Origin: Omnitrophica bacterium RIFCSPLOWO2_01_FULL_45_10
GTDB taxonomy: Bacteria; Omnitrophota; Gorgyraeia; 2-01-FULL-45-10
Assembly: GCA_001804165.1 (NCBI GenBank)
Contig: MHFL01000056.1
Location: 434-15,578, forward strand
Direction: 5' to 3'
DNA length: 15,145 nucleotides
Of the stretch, positions 1 through 8,968 are shown in pieces. Position 1 is the first letter of the stretch; each line of letters begins with the position of its first letter. The notes below the pieces were generated by a model that had not been told where the DNA came from, did not search any database, and worked only from the letters and a program-made list of their open reading frames with translations. Position numbers and translations under genes: made by a program.

Positions 1-401
1 CCGGGCATGACGTTTTGCTCATGAACTATCCTAGGAACCCTTAAAATATATGACGCAAATATAACGGGCCACGAGACGTAGCCTCCAAATCCTACGACAC
101 AAGAAGGCCGGTATGAAATCATTATTATAAAAGCCTTTATCACGTCAAAGACCGATTTGGCAAAAAAAAGCGCCATGCGGGGCGTGAATTTATAAGGCAA
201 TTTATTGGCCGATAATAAAAAGAAATCGAAATTTTCCTTTTTGAGTATTTTCTTATCAAGATACCTGTTGCTCCCGACAAATTTTATATCAACATTTCTC
301 TCTCTATCTTTCAATCTTTTCGCAAGCGCTACAGCCGGAAATATGTGCCCCCCCGAACCGCCAGCGGCAATCAGAATTTTGAGGCGGCTTCGTGAGTTCA
401 T
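1..401 (-). CDS. murG: MurG, UDP-GlcNAc:lipid I N-acetylglucosaminyltransferase (5' part only)
   Basis: MurG is the peripheral inner-membrane glycosyltransferase that adds GlcNAc to lipid I to form lipid II. My own translation from the ATG at 401-399 begins MNSRSRLKILIAAGGSGGHI and stays open for about 133 codons to the left edge of the window, so the C-terminal UDP-GlcNAc-binding domain is missing. Seen directly are the N-terminal glycine-rich loop GGSGGH (residues 14-19), then VVGFGGYVSWP, and HEQNVMPG just before the edge. All three are hallmark MurG segments of the lipid-binding N-domain. The start overlaps the ftsW stop as ATGA, which indicates translational coupling and supports the start choice. 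Its position after ftsW is the normal dcw order, with murC expected next. Confidence 0.95.
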   Translation of the reverse strand, partial: MNSRSRLKILIAAGGSGGHIFPAVALAKRLKDRERNVDIKFVGSNRYLDKKILKKENFDFFLLSANKLPYKFTPRMALFFAKSVFDVIKAFIIMISYRPSCVVGFGGYVSWPVIFASYILRVPRIVHEQNVMP

Positions 402-1492
402 CGATACGTCTCACAAATCTTTCCCGCGTTCAGCAGTAACCCGATGCCCATTAAGCGAAAGACGAGACCTGAGCCGCCATAACTTATGAATGGAAGGGGC
501 AGACCCTTCGTCGGAAGCGCGCCGCATGTCACGCCTATGTTGACGATTGCTTCAAGCGTAATTAACGAAACTATGCCCAAACTCAAAGAACGTTCGAAAG
601 GACCGTATGAATTGAACACGATCTTCATTCCCTGCCATACGAAGATAATAAATAGAATAACAACGGACGCCGTCCCCAGCAATCCCAGTTCTTCTCCGAT
701 TATGGAAAATATGAAATCTGTATGGGAGGCCGGAAGAAAAAAGAGTTTTTGTCTCGATTGCCCCAGGCCCACCCCGAACAGTCCGCCGGACCCGAGCGCT
801 ATGAACGACTGGATTATCTGAAACCCTGCCCCCTTTCTGTCTGCCCAAGGATTCAGGAACGCCGTTATGCGTTTTCTTCGATATGGAACGCTGAATAAAA
901 GGAGGTAAACCGCCGGGAGCGCGGCAAGAAAAGACGTGAATATGTGCGATTTTTTCACGCCGGCGGCAAAGAGCATCATCATGACTATTATAGATATAGT
1001 GATCGCTGTTCCCATATCCGGCTCCAAAAGGATCAGCCCAACAAAAGTTCCCAATACGAAGACCGCCGGGACATATCCAAAGAGAAAACTTTTCATGAGC
1101 CTGCCTTTTCTCGAAATCATGTCAGCCGTATACAGGATGACCGCGAATTTCGCGAATTCTGACGGCTGGAAGCTCAAAAAGGCGAATTTGAACCAGCGCC
1201 TCGCGCCTGCGGTCTCTTTACCTACATGCGGAACCAAAACCAAAATGAGAAGAAAGAGCGATATAAGAAGAATGGGCCTCGAAAGCCGTTTCAATAAATT
1301 TATGTCGACTGTCATGGCCGCGAACATCACAACGATGCCTATGGCAAGATAGGCAAGATGCCTCTTTAAAAAATAGAGGCTGTCGCCCATCTTCTCATAC
1401 GCGTAGATGCTGGACGCGGAATATATCATGACGACGCCTATCGATAAAAGTATCGCGACTGTCAGGAATATCGAACTTCTTATGCTTCTCAT
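398..1492 (-). CDS. ftsW: FtsW, SEDS-family septal peptidoglycan glycosyltransferase
   Basis: A 364-residue polytopic membrane protein of the SEDS family (FtsW/RodA/SpoVE), which polymerises lipid II into glycan strands together with a class B PBP. Family signatures seen are GARRWFKF followed by FQPSEFAKF, LLEPDMGTA, the HTDFIFSIIGEELG loop containing the conserved Asp taken as catalytic in this family, and PFISYGGSG near the C-terminus. About ten hydrophobic segments can be counted, and the length is typical. It is called FtsW rather than RodA because of its place between murD and murG in the dcw cluster. The ATG at 1492 overlaps the murD stop (ATGA), and its own stop overlaps the murG start in the same way. 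Confidence 0.96.
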   Translation of the reverse strand: MRSIRSSIFLTVAILLSIGVVMIYSASSIYAYEKMGDSLYFLKRHLAYLAIGIVVMFAAMTVDINLLKRLSRPILLISLFLLILVLVPHVGKETAGARRWFKFAFLSFQPSEFAKFAVILYTADMISRKGRLMKSFLFGYVPAVFVLGTFVGLILLEPDMGTAITISIIVMMMLFAAGVKKSHIFTSFLAALPAVYLLLFSVPYRRKRITAFLNPWADRKGAGFQIIQSFIALGSGGLFGVGLGQSRQKLFFLPASHTDFIFSIIGEELGLLGTASVVILFIIFVWQGMKIVFNSYGPFERSLSLGIVSLITLEAIVNIGVTCGALPTKGLPLPFISYGGSGLVFRLMGIGLLLNAGKICETYR

Positions 1493-2853
1493 ATAGGGAC
1501 CCGTCTCGTTTTGAGTTTCTTGACGGCCTCTTTAAATACCTCGCCTCTATGCTTATAATCCCTGAACATATCGAAGCTCGAGCACATCGGAGAAAGAAGG
1601 ACTATCTCGCCGCCTTTAGCGAAACGGCCGGCAAGTTCCACCGCTTGCGGCATCGTATCGGCAAAGATACTCTCGACTGTTCCGTCGAGTGAACTTCGAA
1701 TTCTTTCCTTTGCCTCACCAATTAAAATTACCTGCCTGACCCTCTCTCTCAATATGCCTCTAATAACCGTATAATCGCTCAACTTATCCCTGCCGCCCGC
1801 TATCAATATAACCGGCCTATCGCATGACTCCAACGCCCTGCAAGTGGAATCGACCGTGGTCCCCTTCGAGTCGTCCACATATTCAACGCCGTCTATCGTA
1901 TCAACGGTCTCAAACCGATGCTCGAGACCGATAAAGTTTTTAACCGTCCTGCCTATTGAATCTTCCCTCACGCCGGCCCTCAACCCCGCGATAGCCGATG
2001 CCAGCACATTTTCGAGATTATGCGCGCCTTTTAATCTTATATCGCTTATCCGCGCGATCCGCCTAATCTTTCCCTCGGAAACGCACGTGACCCAGCCGTC
2101 TTTGACATACGCATCGCTCGATCCTTCCTTCTTCGAGTAGAATATCACATTCGACCTTGTCTTCTTCTTTAAATCTCTTAAGTAAGGGGCATCATAATTC
2201 AAAATTAAAATATCATCAGCGGTCTGATTGCGGAATATCTTCGACTTCACGCTAAAATAGTCATTAAAATTATTATACCTGTCCATGTGGTCATCTGTGA
2301 TATTCAAAATCAACGCGATTTCAGGCCTAAACTTCTCTATCCTTTCCAATTGAAAAGAGCTTACTTCGATGACAACCCATGTATCGTCTTTTATGCGCGC
2401 GATCTCTTGGCATAATGAATTCCCGATGTTGCCGCACACAACCGTATCCTTTCCGCCGGATTTCAAAATCTCGCCGATGAGCGTTGTGACGGTGCTTTTT
2501 CCATTCGTGCCGGTAACAGCGATAATCCTGCCTTTAGAAAATCTGAATCCGAGTTCGAGTTCGCTGATTATGGTTATATGATGCTCTTTGGCCCATTGAA
2601 GCGCCACCGAAGATTCTTTGACGCCCGGGCTCACAACTATGAGGCGGCTTCCCTTTATGAAATTCTCAGTATGACCGCCTATCTCCACCTTGATATTTCT
2701 CTTCTCCAGCGCGGCCTGAGCCTCTCTCGTCGCCGGCGTATCCTGTGAATCAGTCGCTCTTACCACAGCGCCCGCATCGCTCAAAAGATTCGCCGCATTC
2801 ACCCCGCTATTCCCCAATCCGATAACGGTAACTATTTTATTTTTCAAATTCAT
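1489..2853 (-). CDS. murD: MurD, UDP-MurNAc-L-alanine:D-glutamate ligase
   Basis: A cytoplasmic ATP-dependent Mur ligase that adds D-Glu to UDP-MurNAc-L-Ala. It has 454 residues, the usual size. The N-terminal Rossmann-like domain starts VTVIGLGNSGVNAA, the ATP-binding loop TGTNGKST lies at residues 114-121, and ILNITDDHMDRY and the C-terminal-domain motif VILIAGGRDK are also visible. These features, with the short N-terminal domain, separate it from MurE and MurF in the same cluster. The start codon ATG lies 17 bases after the mraY stop, and its stop overlaps ftsW. No unusual feature was noticed. Confidence 0.97.
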   Translation of the reverse strand: MNLKNKIVTVIGLGNSGVNAANLLSDAGAVVRATDSQDTPATREAQAALEKRNIKVEIGGHTENFIKGSRLIVVSPGVKESSVALQWAKEHHITIISELELGFRFSKGRIIAVTGTNGKSTVTTLIGEILKSGGKDTVVCGNIGNSLCQEIARIKDDTWVVIEVSSFQLERIEKFRPEIALILNITDDHMDRYNNFNDYFSVKSKIFRNQTADDILILNYDAPYLRDLKKKTRSNVIFYSKKEGSSDAYVKDGWVTCVSEGKIRRIARISDIRLKGAHNLENVLASAIAGLRAGVREDSIGRTVKNFIGLEHRFETVDTIDGVEYVDDSKGTTVDSTCRALESCDRPVILIAGGRDKLSDYTVIRGILRERVRQVILIGEAKERIRSSLDGTVESIFADTMPQAVELAGRFAKGGEIVLLSPMCSSFDMFRDYKHRGEVFKEAVKKLKTRRVPI

Positions 2854-2870
2854 ATTGTTGAAGTGAAATT

Positions 2871-3959
2871 TTATTGCAACTTCAGCGTAGAAAGGCTAAA
2901 GAGCGCGAGCACGATCGCGATTATCCAAAATCTGATCGTAACCTTGGACTCAGGCCAGCCCAGCAGTTGAAAATGATGATGCAAAGGCGCCATTCGAAAT
3001 AGCCGCTTCTTGGTCAGTTTGTACCATATGACTTGTAATAACACCGAGAACGCCTCTATGACAAATACGCCGCCCACAATAAAGATCAGCAGTTCCTTCT
3101 TGATAAATATGGCCACAATCCCTATCACGCCTCCAAGGGCCAGCGAACCTGTGTCTCCCATAAAGACTTCCGCGGGATGAGAATTAAACCATAGGAATCC
3201 GAGCCCCGCTCCGACTATTGACGCGCACAGAATAGACAATTCGCCCGCGCCAGGCAGGTAGAATACATTGAGGTAATCGCTGAATTTAAAATTGCCTGAA
3301 ATGTAGCTTAAAATCGAATAGGTGAGCGCGGCTATTATAGCGCATCCTATGGCGAGGCCGTCGAGCCCGTCAGTGAGATTGACCGCGTTCGACGAACTTG
3401 CCAATACCAGTATAACGAAAAGAATGTAAAGGCCGCCTAAATATAATTCAAAATTTTTAAAAAATGGTAAAGAGAGGGCCTGTGGAATCTCGGTGAAATT
3501 TATTATGTATAAAGCGATCAATGACCCCAGGACGGCCTGACTAAGAAGTTTTTTCATGGGCCTCAGGCCTAAATTTCTTCTATTTTTGACCTTAATGTAA
3601 TCGTCTGTGAATCCCACAAGGCCCAGCCATAAAAAAGAGGCGAGCGATAAAAGTATGTAGACGTTCGCGATGTCTGCCCATAGAAGGGTCGATGAGGTTA
3701 CGGCAAGGATTATCAATATACCGCCCATAGTAGGCGTCCCCTGCTTATGCTTATGCAGGTCGTATAAACTCTCAACATATTCTCGCCTTATATTCTGGCC
3801 GAAGTTTAATTTCTTCAGCCATCTGATGACCATGGGCCCTACTATTAGCGAGAACAAAAAGGCGGTCAGGCTCGCCATCATTGCGCGAAATGTAATATAT
3901 TTGACCACATTAAATCCGAACCAGATATTTCTTAAAGGATAGAATAGATAATATAGCAT
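2871..3959 (-). CDS. mraY: MraY, phospho-MurNAc-pentapeptide transferase
   Basis: An integral inner-membrane enzyme that transfers phospho-MurNAc-pentapeptide from UDP to undecaprenyl phosphate, giving lipid I. The protein has 362 residues with about ten transmembrane stretches. Conserved cytoplasmic motifs are present in order: HKHKQGTPTMGG (about 69-80), the Asp pair FTDDYIK (D119, D120), NLTDGLDGLA (194-203), MGDTGSLALGG with D269, and the HHH motif at 327-329. All residues known to bind Mg2+ or the nucleotide in this family appear to be present. The ATG at 3959 follows the murF stop after 21 bases, a gap that contains a short 7-base tandem repeat. The enzyme should be functional. Confidence 0.97.
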   Translation of the reverse strand: MLYYLFYPLRNIWFGFNVVKYITFRAMMASLTAFLFSLIVGPMVIRWLKKLNFGQNIRREYVESLYDLHKHKQGTPTMGGILIILAVTSSTLLWADIANVYILLSLASFLWLGLVGFTDDYIKVKNRRNLGLRPMKKLLSQAVLGSLIALYIINFTEIPQALSLPFFKNFELYLGGLYILFVILVLASSSNAVNLTDGLDGLAIGCAIIAALTYSILSYISGNFKFSDYLNVFYLPGAGELSILCASIVGAGLGFLWFNSHPAEVFMGDTGSLALGGVIGIVAIFIKKELLIFIVGGVFVIEAFSVLLQVIWYKLTKKRLFRMAPLHHHFQLLGWPESKVTIRFWIIAIVLALFSLSTLKLQ

Positions 3960-3980
3960 TTTTTATTTCACACTTATAAC

Positions 3981-5426
3981 TTATAACTTCTCAATCACCT
4001 TCTCCATCTCCATTGCCCGCGAACCCTTGAACAGTACCGCGTCGCCTTTCTTTGCTCTCCTTTTCAATATGCGAGCGACTTCATGGTGGTTGGAGCAGTG
4101 CCATAAATTACCGCTATTCATTCCACAAGCCCGTGCCTTAAGATAGGTATATCTCGACAGTCGTCCCATCGTTACCAGGCCCTGTATATCCGATTTCGCT
4201 ATACGCTCGCCCAGATCCCTGTGGAAAAGCCCTGAGCGCTTCCCGAGTTCCAGCATATCGCCCATCACGACCCACTTCGACTCGGCAGGATAATCATCTA
4301 AAATGTCCAGCGCGGATCTCATGGATGAGGGATTGGAATTATATGAATCGTTGATAATTTCAAGCCCTTTTACTTTCACAGGATTAAGCCTCATATGCGG
4401 AGGAGAAAAATAATAAAACGCCCTTTTGAGATTCGCGCAACTTACGTCAAATTGTGACGCAACCGCGACTGCCGCCAATGCGTTGTACACACTATGAAGG
4501 CCTAATAGTTTCATTTCAAACTTACCCACGCGGATAGGCCGTGAAATACCTCTTCTATGGAAAAGAGTGAATTTTACTTTTTCTTTCCCGAGACTTACGG
4601 ATTTCGCGAAAAAGTCATTAGTTTCCTTCATGCCGAATCTGATTATTTTGAACGGGCCTGATTTTATCTTTAAAAGAAACGGATCATCGCCGTTTATTAT
4701 CGCGAGACCGCTTCTCCCAAGCGATTCCAGGGCTTCCTTCTTCGCCTCAAAGACCCCTTCGAGATTATGAAAAAATTTCAAGTGAGCCAGCCCTATATTT
4801 GTTATGACAACCGTATCGGGCCGAGCGATTTCGGCTAATCTTCTTATTTCGCCTCCATGATTTGCGCCGAGTTCCAATACGCAAATATCATGAGATTTTT
4901 TTATTTTCAATAATGTCTGCGGCACACCGATATGGTTATTTTTTGTTCCTTCGGTCTTCAGCACGCTATACTTTTGCGATAGGACATGAGAAATCATGTC
5001 CTTTACCGTAGTTTTTCCGTTTGAGCCGGTAACGCAAATTACGGGAATGTCGAATCTGTTCCTGTGATTAGCGGCGATGGCCTGCAACGCCCTCGTTGTG
5101 TCTTTTGTTTCTATCAGGATTTTCTTCCGACTCTTGCCTGTCCGCCGAAGCCCGCGAGGCGAAGGCGGAACCCTTGGCACTCCCGTCCCGAGCGAAGCCG
5201 AGGGATGGCCCTTGACCCTTCCTACCAGCGCCCCAACCGCGCCTTTCTCAAACGCATCACCGACAAAATCATTTCCATCATAATTCGGGCCCTTGAGCGC
5301 GATAAAGAATCCGCCCTTTTTTATCATCCGCGAATCCGTAGAGATATCTGAAGGCTCTATCTCGACGTCAGGCTCACCTGACAGTAACTTCCCTTTTGTT
5401 ATCCTTGTTATACACTCTGCCAGCAT
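3981..5426 (-). CDS. murF: MurF, UDP-MurNAc-tripeptide:D-Ala-D-Ala ligase, with an in-frame repeat insertion
   Basis: This cytoplasmic Mur ligase adds D-Ala-D-Ala to the UDP-MurNAc tripeptide. In 481 residues one sees STDSRMIKKGGFFIALKG (N-domain substrate site), the ATP loop TGSNGKTT (133-140), ELGANHGGEI, the INDSYNSNPSSM segment and VMGDMLELG. The start ATG at 5426 lies inside the end of murE (53-bp overlap) and has an AAGGA-type ribosome site four to five bases upstream. Oddity: residues about 73-97 are Pro/Arg/Ser/Gly-rich and unlike MurF. They are encoded by a GC-rich palindromic stretch at about 5138-5215. Removing them joins FEKGAVGALVG with KKILIETKDTTRALQ, as in ordinary MurF proteins. 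The reading frame is preserved, so the enzyme is probably still active. Confidence 0.96.
   Translation of the reverse strand: MLAECITRITKGKLLSGEPDVEIEPSDISTDSRMIKKGGFFIALKGPNYDGNDFVGDAFEKGAVGALVGRVKGHPSASLGTGVPRVPPSPRGLRRTGKSRKKILIETKDTTRALQAIAANHRNRFDIPVICVTGSNGKTTVKDMISHVLSQKYSVLKTEGTKNNHIGVPQTLLKIKKSHDICVLELGANHGGEIRRLAEIARPDTVVITNIGLAHLKFFHNLEGVFEAKKEALESLGRSGLAIINGDDPFLLKIKSGPFKIIRFGMKETNDFFAKSVSLGKEKVKFTLFHRRGISRPIRVGKFEMKLLGLHSVYNALAAVAVASQFDVSCANLKRAFYYFSPPHMRLNPVKVKGLEIINDSYNSNPSSMRSALDILDDYPAESKWVVMGDMLELGKRSGLFHRDLGERIAKSDIQGLVTMGRLSRYTYLKARACGMNSGNLWHCSNHHEVARILKRRAKKGDAVLFKGSRAMEMEKVIEKL
5138..5215. repeat. GC-rich palindromic repeat element inserted in murF
   Basis: Roughly 78 bases of high GC lie within a moderate-GC gene. 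There are two imperfect hairpins. The first, 5141-5169, pairs TCCGCC with GGCGGA and GCC with GGC, around a symmetric GAA/GAA internal loop and a CGCGA loop. The second, about 5186-5205, pairs TCCC with GGGA and has a GAGCGAAGC centre. Short CAAGGG copies (minus strand) occur at both ends of the second part. The length is about a multiple of three and the frame stays open. This resembles the class of palindromic elements that insert into genes in frame, such as the Rickettsia palindromic elements, though no homology to those is claimed. The boundaries are estimates, taken from where MurF similarity resumes. Confidence 0.72.
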
Positions 5427-6882
5427 ATATCCTTTTCAATATCGCTTTTGCGACCTCACGGTCGTCGAAAGGCATAATTTTATCCTTGATTATCTGATGC
5501 TTCTCATGGCCCTTGCCGGCGATTAGAACTATATCGCCCGGCAACGCGATCGCTAAGGCCTTTTCGATGGCCCCGAGCCTATCTTCGATTATTTCGTAGT
5601 TGGAATAAGCGCCCCTCACGCCCTTCTCTATATCCTCTATGATGCGGAGCGGCTCCTCAAATCTCGGGTTGTCCGAAGTAATTATGACATGATTAGAAAA
5701 TTCGGCGGCCGCGATCCCCATCTTCGGTCTTTTCTTCTTGTCCCTATTTCCCCCGCATCCGAATACGGTTATAATATTTTTTGCCGCCGATTTTCTTAGA
5801 ATGCTCAGGACGTTGCGAAGCGCGGCCTCCGTGTGGGCGTAATCCACTAAGAGTTTGAACGGCTGTCCAACGCCGACCTCCTCAAGTCTGCCGGGGATCG
5901 AGACAAGCGCCTCCACGCCTCTCTTTACAGCGGCCGCTTTCACGTTCAAGGCATAGGATGCCGCTATGCACGCCAATATATTCGAGACATTATGCTCGCC
6001 CATTAGTCGTGTATTTATGTTAATGGAACCGGCGGGGGTCATCGCTCTAAAAGTCGAACCTTCCAAAGACAGATTAAGATCTTCCGCCCTCACATCAGCA
6101 TCACTATGCAATCCGTAAGTCACTGCCTGAGCGTCTTTGACCGCTCGAGACAGCGACGCGATTAAAACGTCATCGGCATTCAATATACAAGCGCCGCCAC
6201 CTTTCATTTTAGTAACAAGCTTCTTCTTCGCCCCAAAGTATCTTTTGATAGATTTGTGATAATCTAAATGTTCGCTCGTCACATTTGTGAATATGCTTAC
6301 GTCAAACTTCAGGCCATCCACTCTGTGCTGATCCAGCGCGTGGCTTGAGACCTCCATCACGCAATATTCTATCCCTGCGCCCGCCATTTCGGATAAGAGC
6401 GCCGACAATTCGAGCGGGCCGGGCGTGGTATTTTTCGCATCGAGCACCTTATCTTTCAATCTATAATTTATGGTGCCGATTATTCCGGAAGGAGAGCCGC
6501 ACTCCTTCAATATGCTCTCCATTAGGTATGTTATTGTGGTTTTCCCGTTCGTCCCTGTCACTCCAACAAGCTTCATTTTACCCGAAGGATGGCAATAGAA
6601 ATTATCCGCTATTATGGGCAGGGCAAGGCGCGTATCTCTGACCGATATCCCGCAAATCCCTGAAGTCGCTGGAATTGCCCTTTCTGAGACTATCGCTCGA
6701 GCGCCCCTGGAAATAGCTTCGGCGATAAATTTATGACCGTTGAGCGAATAACCATTAAAGGCGATGAAGAGATCCCCTGTCTTCACGGTTCTTGAATCGC
6801 AGGTGACGCGTTCCACGTTGATGTCGCGTATTTCTCCTTTCATCTTAAACTTTATGCCTTTTAAAATATCTTTGAGCTTCAT
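5374..6882 (-). CDS. murE: MurE, UDP-MurNAc-L-Ala-D-Glu:meso-diaminopimelate ligase
   Basis: A 502-residue cytoplasmic ligase adding the third amino acid of the stem peptide. Visible are CDSRTVKTGDLFIAFNG (UDP-MurNAc site), the ATP loop TGTNGKTT (109-116), TPGPLELS, EVSSHALDQHRV, the YFGAKKKLV stretch that holds the carbamylated Lys in this family, and GRLEEV. ITSDNPRFEEP at 402-410 follows, and GKGHEKHQ lies near the end. The DNPR motif (404-407) is the known determinant for meso-diaminopimelate; lysine-adding enzymes differ here. The cell wall is therefore predicted to be of the mDAP type. The ATG at 6882 overlaps the ftsI stop (ATGA). The 3' end overlaps murF by 53 bp, which is more than usual for this cluster. 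Confidence 0.96.
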   Translation of the reverse strand: MKLKDILKGIKFKMKGEIRDINVERVTCDSRTVKTGDLFIAFNGYSLNGHKFIAEAISRGARAIVSERAIPATSGICGISVRDTRLALPIIADNFYCHPSGKMKLVGVTGTNGKTTITYLMESILKECGSPSGIIGTINYRLKDKVLDAKNTTPGPLELSALLSEMAGAGIEYCVMEVSSHALDQHRVDGLKFDVSIFTNVTSEHLDYHKSIKRYFGAKKKLVTKMKGGGACILNADDVLIASLSRAVKDAQAVTYGLHSDADVRAEDLNLSLEGSTFRAMTPAGSININTRLMGEHNVSNILACIAASYALNVKAAAVKRGVEALVSIPGRLEEVGVGQPFKLLVDYAHTEAALRNVLSILRKSAAKNIITVFGCGGNRDKKKRPKMGIAAAEFSNHVIITSDNPRFEEPLRIIEDIEKGVRGAYSNYEIIEDRLGAIEKALAIALPGDIVLIAGKGHEKHQIIKDKIMPFDDREVAKAILKRIYAGRVYNKDNKREVTVR

Positions 6883-8561
6883 CGTACAGGCGCTTTCGCG
6901 TTAAGATATTTCAGCGATTCGTCAACAACATTTTTGAATACGGGCGCCGCCACATCCCCTCCGTAATATACGGGCCGCGGCTCATCGACACAAACAACTA
7001 CGCTTAGGCACGGATTCTTAACGGGCGCGAATCCTATGAACGACGCTATAAAGCGTTCGTGAGAATAGGCGCCGTTCTCCACCTTCTGCGCCGTGCCGGT
7101 CTTGCCTCCGACATCATAATCCTCAATGCGCGCCTTTTTGCCGGTCCCGGTCTCAACCGCTCCCATCAATATGTCTCTCATCGTTTGAGCGGTCCTTGAG
7201 GATATGACTCTTCTTACGGCCTTTGGCGGATTCTCTTTTACGACCATGCCGTTTTCATCGACTATCTCCTTAACGACGCGCGGCTTCATCAAGAGGCCGT
7301 CGTTTGAGATGACGGAAATGGCGCACGCGAGCTGCATGGCCGTAGTAGTAACCTCCTGGCCCATCGGTATGGCCAACATGCTTACGCGCGACCATTTCGC
7401 GAGCGCCCTATTCATTCCGGTAACCTCGCCGGGAAGATCTATACCGGTCTTTTCATAAAATCCGAAGCCCCTCATGTATTTATACATTCGTTCGGGCCCG
7501 AACAGGCTGGCCACCTTGACAGTTCCTATGTTGGACGATTTCTCTATGACCTCTTTAAAAGTCATAACCCCATGGGGCCTGTGATCATGCAAAATCCTGC
7601 GGCCCACCCTATATTCACCGTTCTCGCAGTAGAACTTGTCATTAAGGCCTACGACCTTTTCCTCCAGGGCCGCGCTCGCGGTCACTATTTTAAAGACGCT
7701 CCCCGGCTCAAAGAAATCGTTTATGGCCCTGTTCCTCACCGATTCTACCGGCCTTCGGCCTCTATTGTTTAGGTCGTAATTCGGAAAGTTCGCGAGAGCC
7801 AGAATGTCACCTGACCGGGGGTCCATAACTATGATCGACGCCGCCTTGGCATTGTACTTCTCGTACATCTTTAAGAGCTCTCTTTCCGCGACATGCTGAA
7901 TGACCTCGTCTATGGTGAGGACAAGATTAAGTCCGTTTTTGGGAGGGAAAAAAGAATTTTCATACGATTCTACGAGCCGCCTTCGGGCATCCTGCGCGGA
8001 TATGAGCCAACCGCTCTCGCCTTTAATATACCTATCATAGAATGATTCCAGGCCCTCAAGACCTTTATTATCCGTGTCAACCGTTCCAAGAACGTGACAT
8101 GCGAGTTGGCCATTCGGATAGAATCTTTTCGACTCTTCGATAACTTCCACGCCTTCGATCTTTAGTCTTTTTATCTCGGCGGCTTCCTTGAGGGAGACCT
8201 TTCGTTTAAGCCAGACAAAGGATTTTTTCCGCGAAAGCCTGTTCCTGACAAAATACTCTTTAAGTCCGAGCGTCGAAGCTAATGTTTTAGAGACCCCTCC
8301 TTTGTCTATTATCTGACGTGGGTTGGCAAATATGGATTCGCTTGGCAGGTTTACGGCGAGGACGCGCATGTGTCTATCGAAAATGGTCCCCCTCTTAGGG
8401 AAGAGTTCGATAGAGACAGTGTGTTGCTCTTGGGCCAGATTTGAAAAGAAATTATGTCTTACGACCTCTAGATACGATAGACGCAAGAGAAGCAGTATCA
8501 GGGAAATAAAAAAGAAGAGACAGACAGATAATTGGCGCGCTCGGAATATGCCGCTGTGCAC
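6879..8561 (-). CDS. ftsI: FtsI/PBP3-type class B penicillin-binding protein (transpeptidase)
   Basis: A bitopic membrane protein of 560 residues with one N-terminal transmembrane helix (about 10-30) and a periplasmic part. The PBP dimerisation region follows, with KRGTIFDRHMRVLAVN at 56-71. In the transpeptidase domain the three active-site motifs are intact: S288-V-F-K291 (EPGSVFK), S342-S-N344 and K487-T-G489. It cross-links septal peptidoglycan and partners FtsW. No PASTA repeats are seen at the C-terminus. The start appears to be GTG at 8561, sixteen bases after the ftsL stop. No ATG lies near the expected N-terminus and the ribosome site is weak, so the exact start is uncertain. The position between ftsL and murE is the standard dcw place. 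Confidence 0.95.
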   Translation of the reverse strand: MHSGIFRARQLSVCLFFFISLILLLLRLSYLEVVRHNFFSNLAQEQHTVSIELFPKRGTIFDRHMRVLAVNLPSESIFANPRQIIDKGGVSKTLASTLGLKEYFVRNRLSRKKSFVWLKRKVSLKEAAEIKRLKIEGVEVIEESKRFYPNGQLACHVLGTVDTDNKGLEGLESFYDRYIKGESGWLISAQDARRRLVESYENSFFPPKNGLNLVLTIDEVIQHVAERELLKMYEKYNAKAASIIVMDPRSGDILALANFPNYDLNNRGRRPVESVRNRAINDFFEPGSVFKIVTASAALEEKVVGLNDKFYCENGEYRVGRRILHDHRPHGVMTFKEVIEKSSNIGTVKVASLFGPERMYKYMRGFGFYEKTGIDLPGEVTGMNRALAKWSRVSMLAIPMGQEVTTTAMQLACAISVISNDGLLMKPRVVKEIVDENGMVVKENPPKAVRRVISSRTAQTMRDILMGAVETGTGKKARIEDYDVGGKTGTAQKVENGAYSHERFIASFIGFAPVKNPCLSVVVCVDEPRPVYYGGDVAAPVFKNVVDESLKYLNAKAPVR

Positions 8562-8577
8562 GAATTGAGTATAAAGT

Positions 8578-8961
8578 TTATTTTTCTTTAAAGCCTTCGG
8601 CCTCTGCCCTAGGGCTCAGGAATTCAAATATTGAAAATATGCCGGCTTTCTTTTCGAAAAGAGCCTTCTTCAGATGATCTTCTCTGTGAGCTGTTGACTT
8701 CGCAACTCTGACGACTTGTCTTCTGCCGGGAAAAACAATATCTATCTTATGAGCCAGCAAAAAGCTTTCTAATCTCGACGGATTTTCTAAACTGTCAATA
8801 TTATATCCCAGCCGTTCTTTGCGGTCAAGCATATCTTTCAACTTCTTTTCCTTAATCTCTATCGCATAACTCAATTTGACAAGCTCAACCTGCCCATGAA
8901 CATATATGAGGGCCGCCATCGTAACTATCGAAAGTACCGTTAAGAATTTTAAAAGTCTCAT
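8578..8961 (-). CDS. ftsL: FtsL-like bitopic cell-division protein
   Basis: 127 residues. A short cytoplasmic N-terminus is followed by one hydrophobic helix (about 5-22) and then a charged stretch (about 28-60) with heptad-like spacing suited to a coiled coil. That is the architecture of FtsL/DivIC proteins, which form a periplasmic coiled coil with FtsB and FtsQ and activate FtsWI. Sequence conservation in FtsL is poor, so the call rests mainly on topology and on the position between rsmH and ftsI. The C-terminal half (ALFEKKAGIFSIFEFLSPRAEAEGFKEK) is longer than in many FtsL proteins and is not recognised. The ATG at 8961 follows the rsmH stop by 7 bases. Confidence 0.82.
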   Translation of the reverse strand: MRLLKFLTVLSIVTMAALIYVHGQVELVKLSYAIEIKEKKLKDMLDRKERLGYNIDSLENPSRLESFLLAHKIDIVFPGRRQVVRVAKSTAHREDHLKKALFEKKAGIFSIFEFLSPRAEAEGFKEK

Positions 8962-8968
8962 GATATGG

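Noticed and set aside
936..1352. 138-codon plus-strand ORF inside ftsW
   Set aside because: It is antisense to a gene with clear family motifs; no ribosome site or similarity supports it.
3960..3980. Short 7-base tandem repeat in the murF-mraY gap
   Set aside because: About two and a half copies of an AT-rich unit; likely simple-sequence noise.
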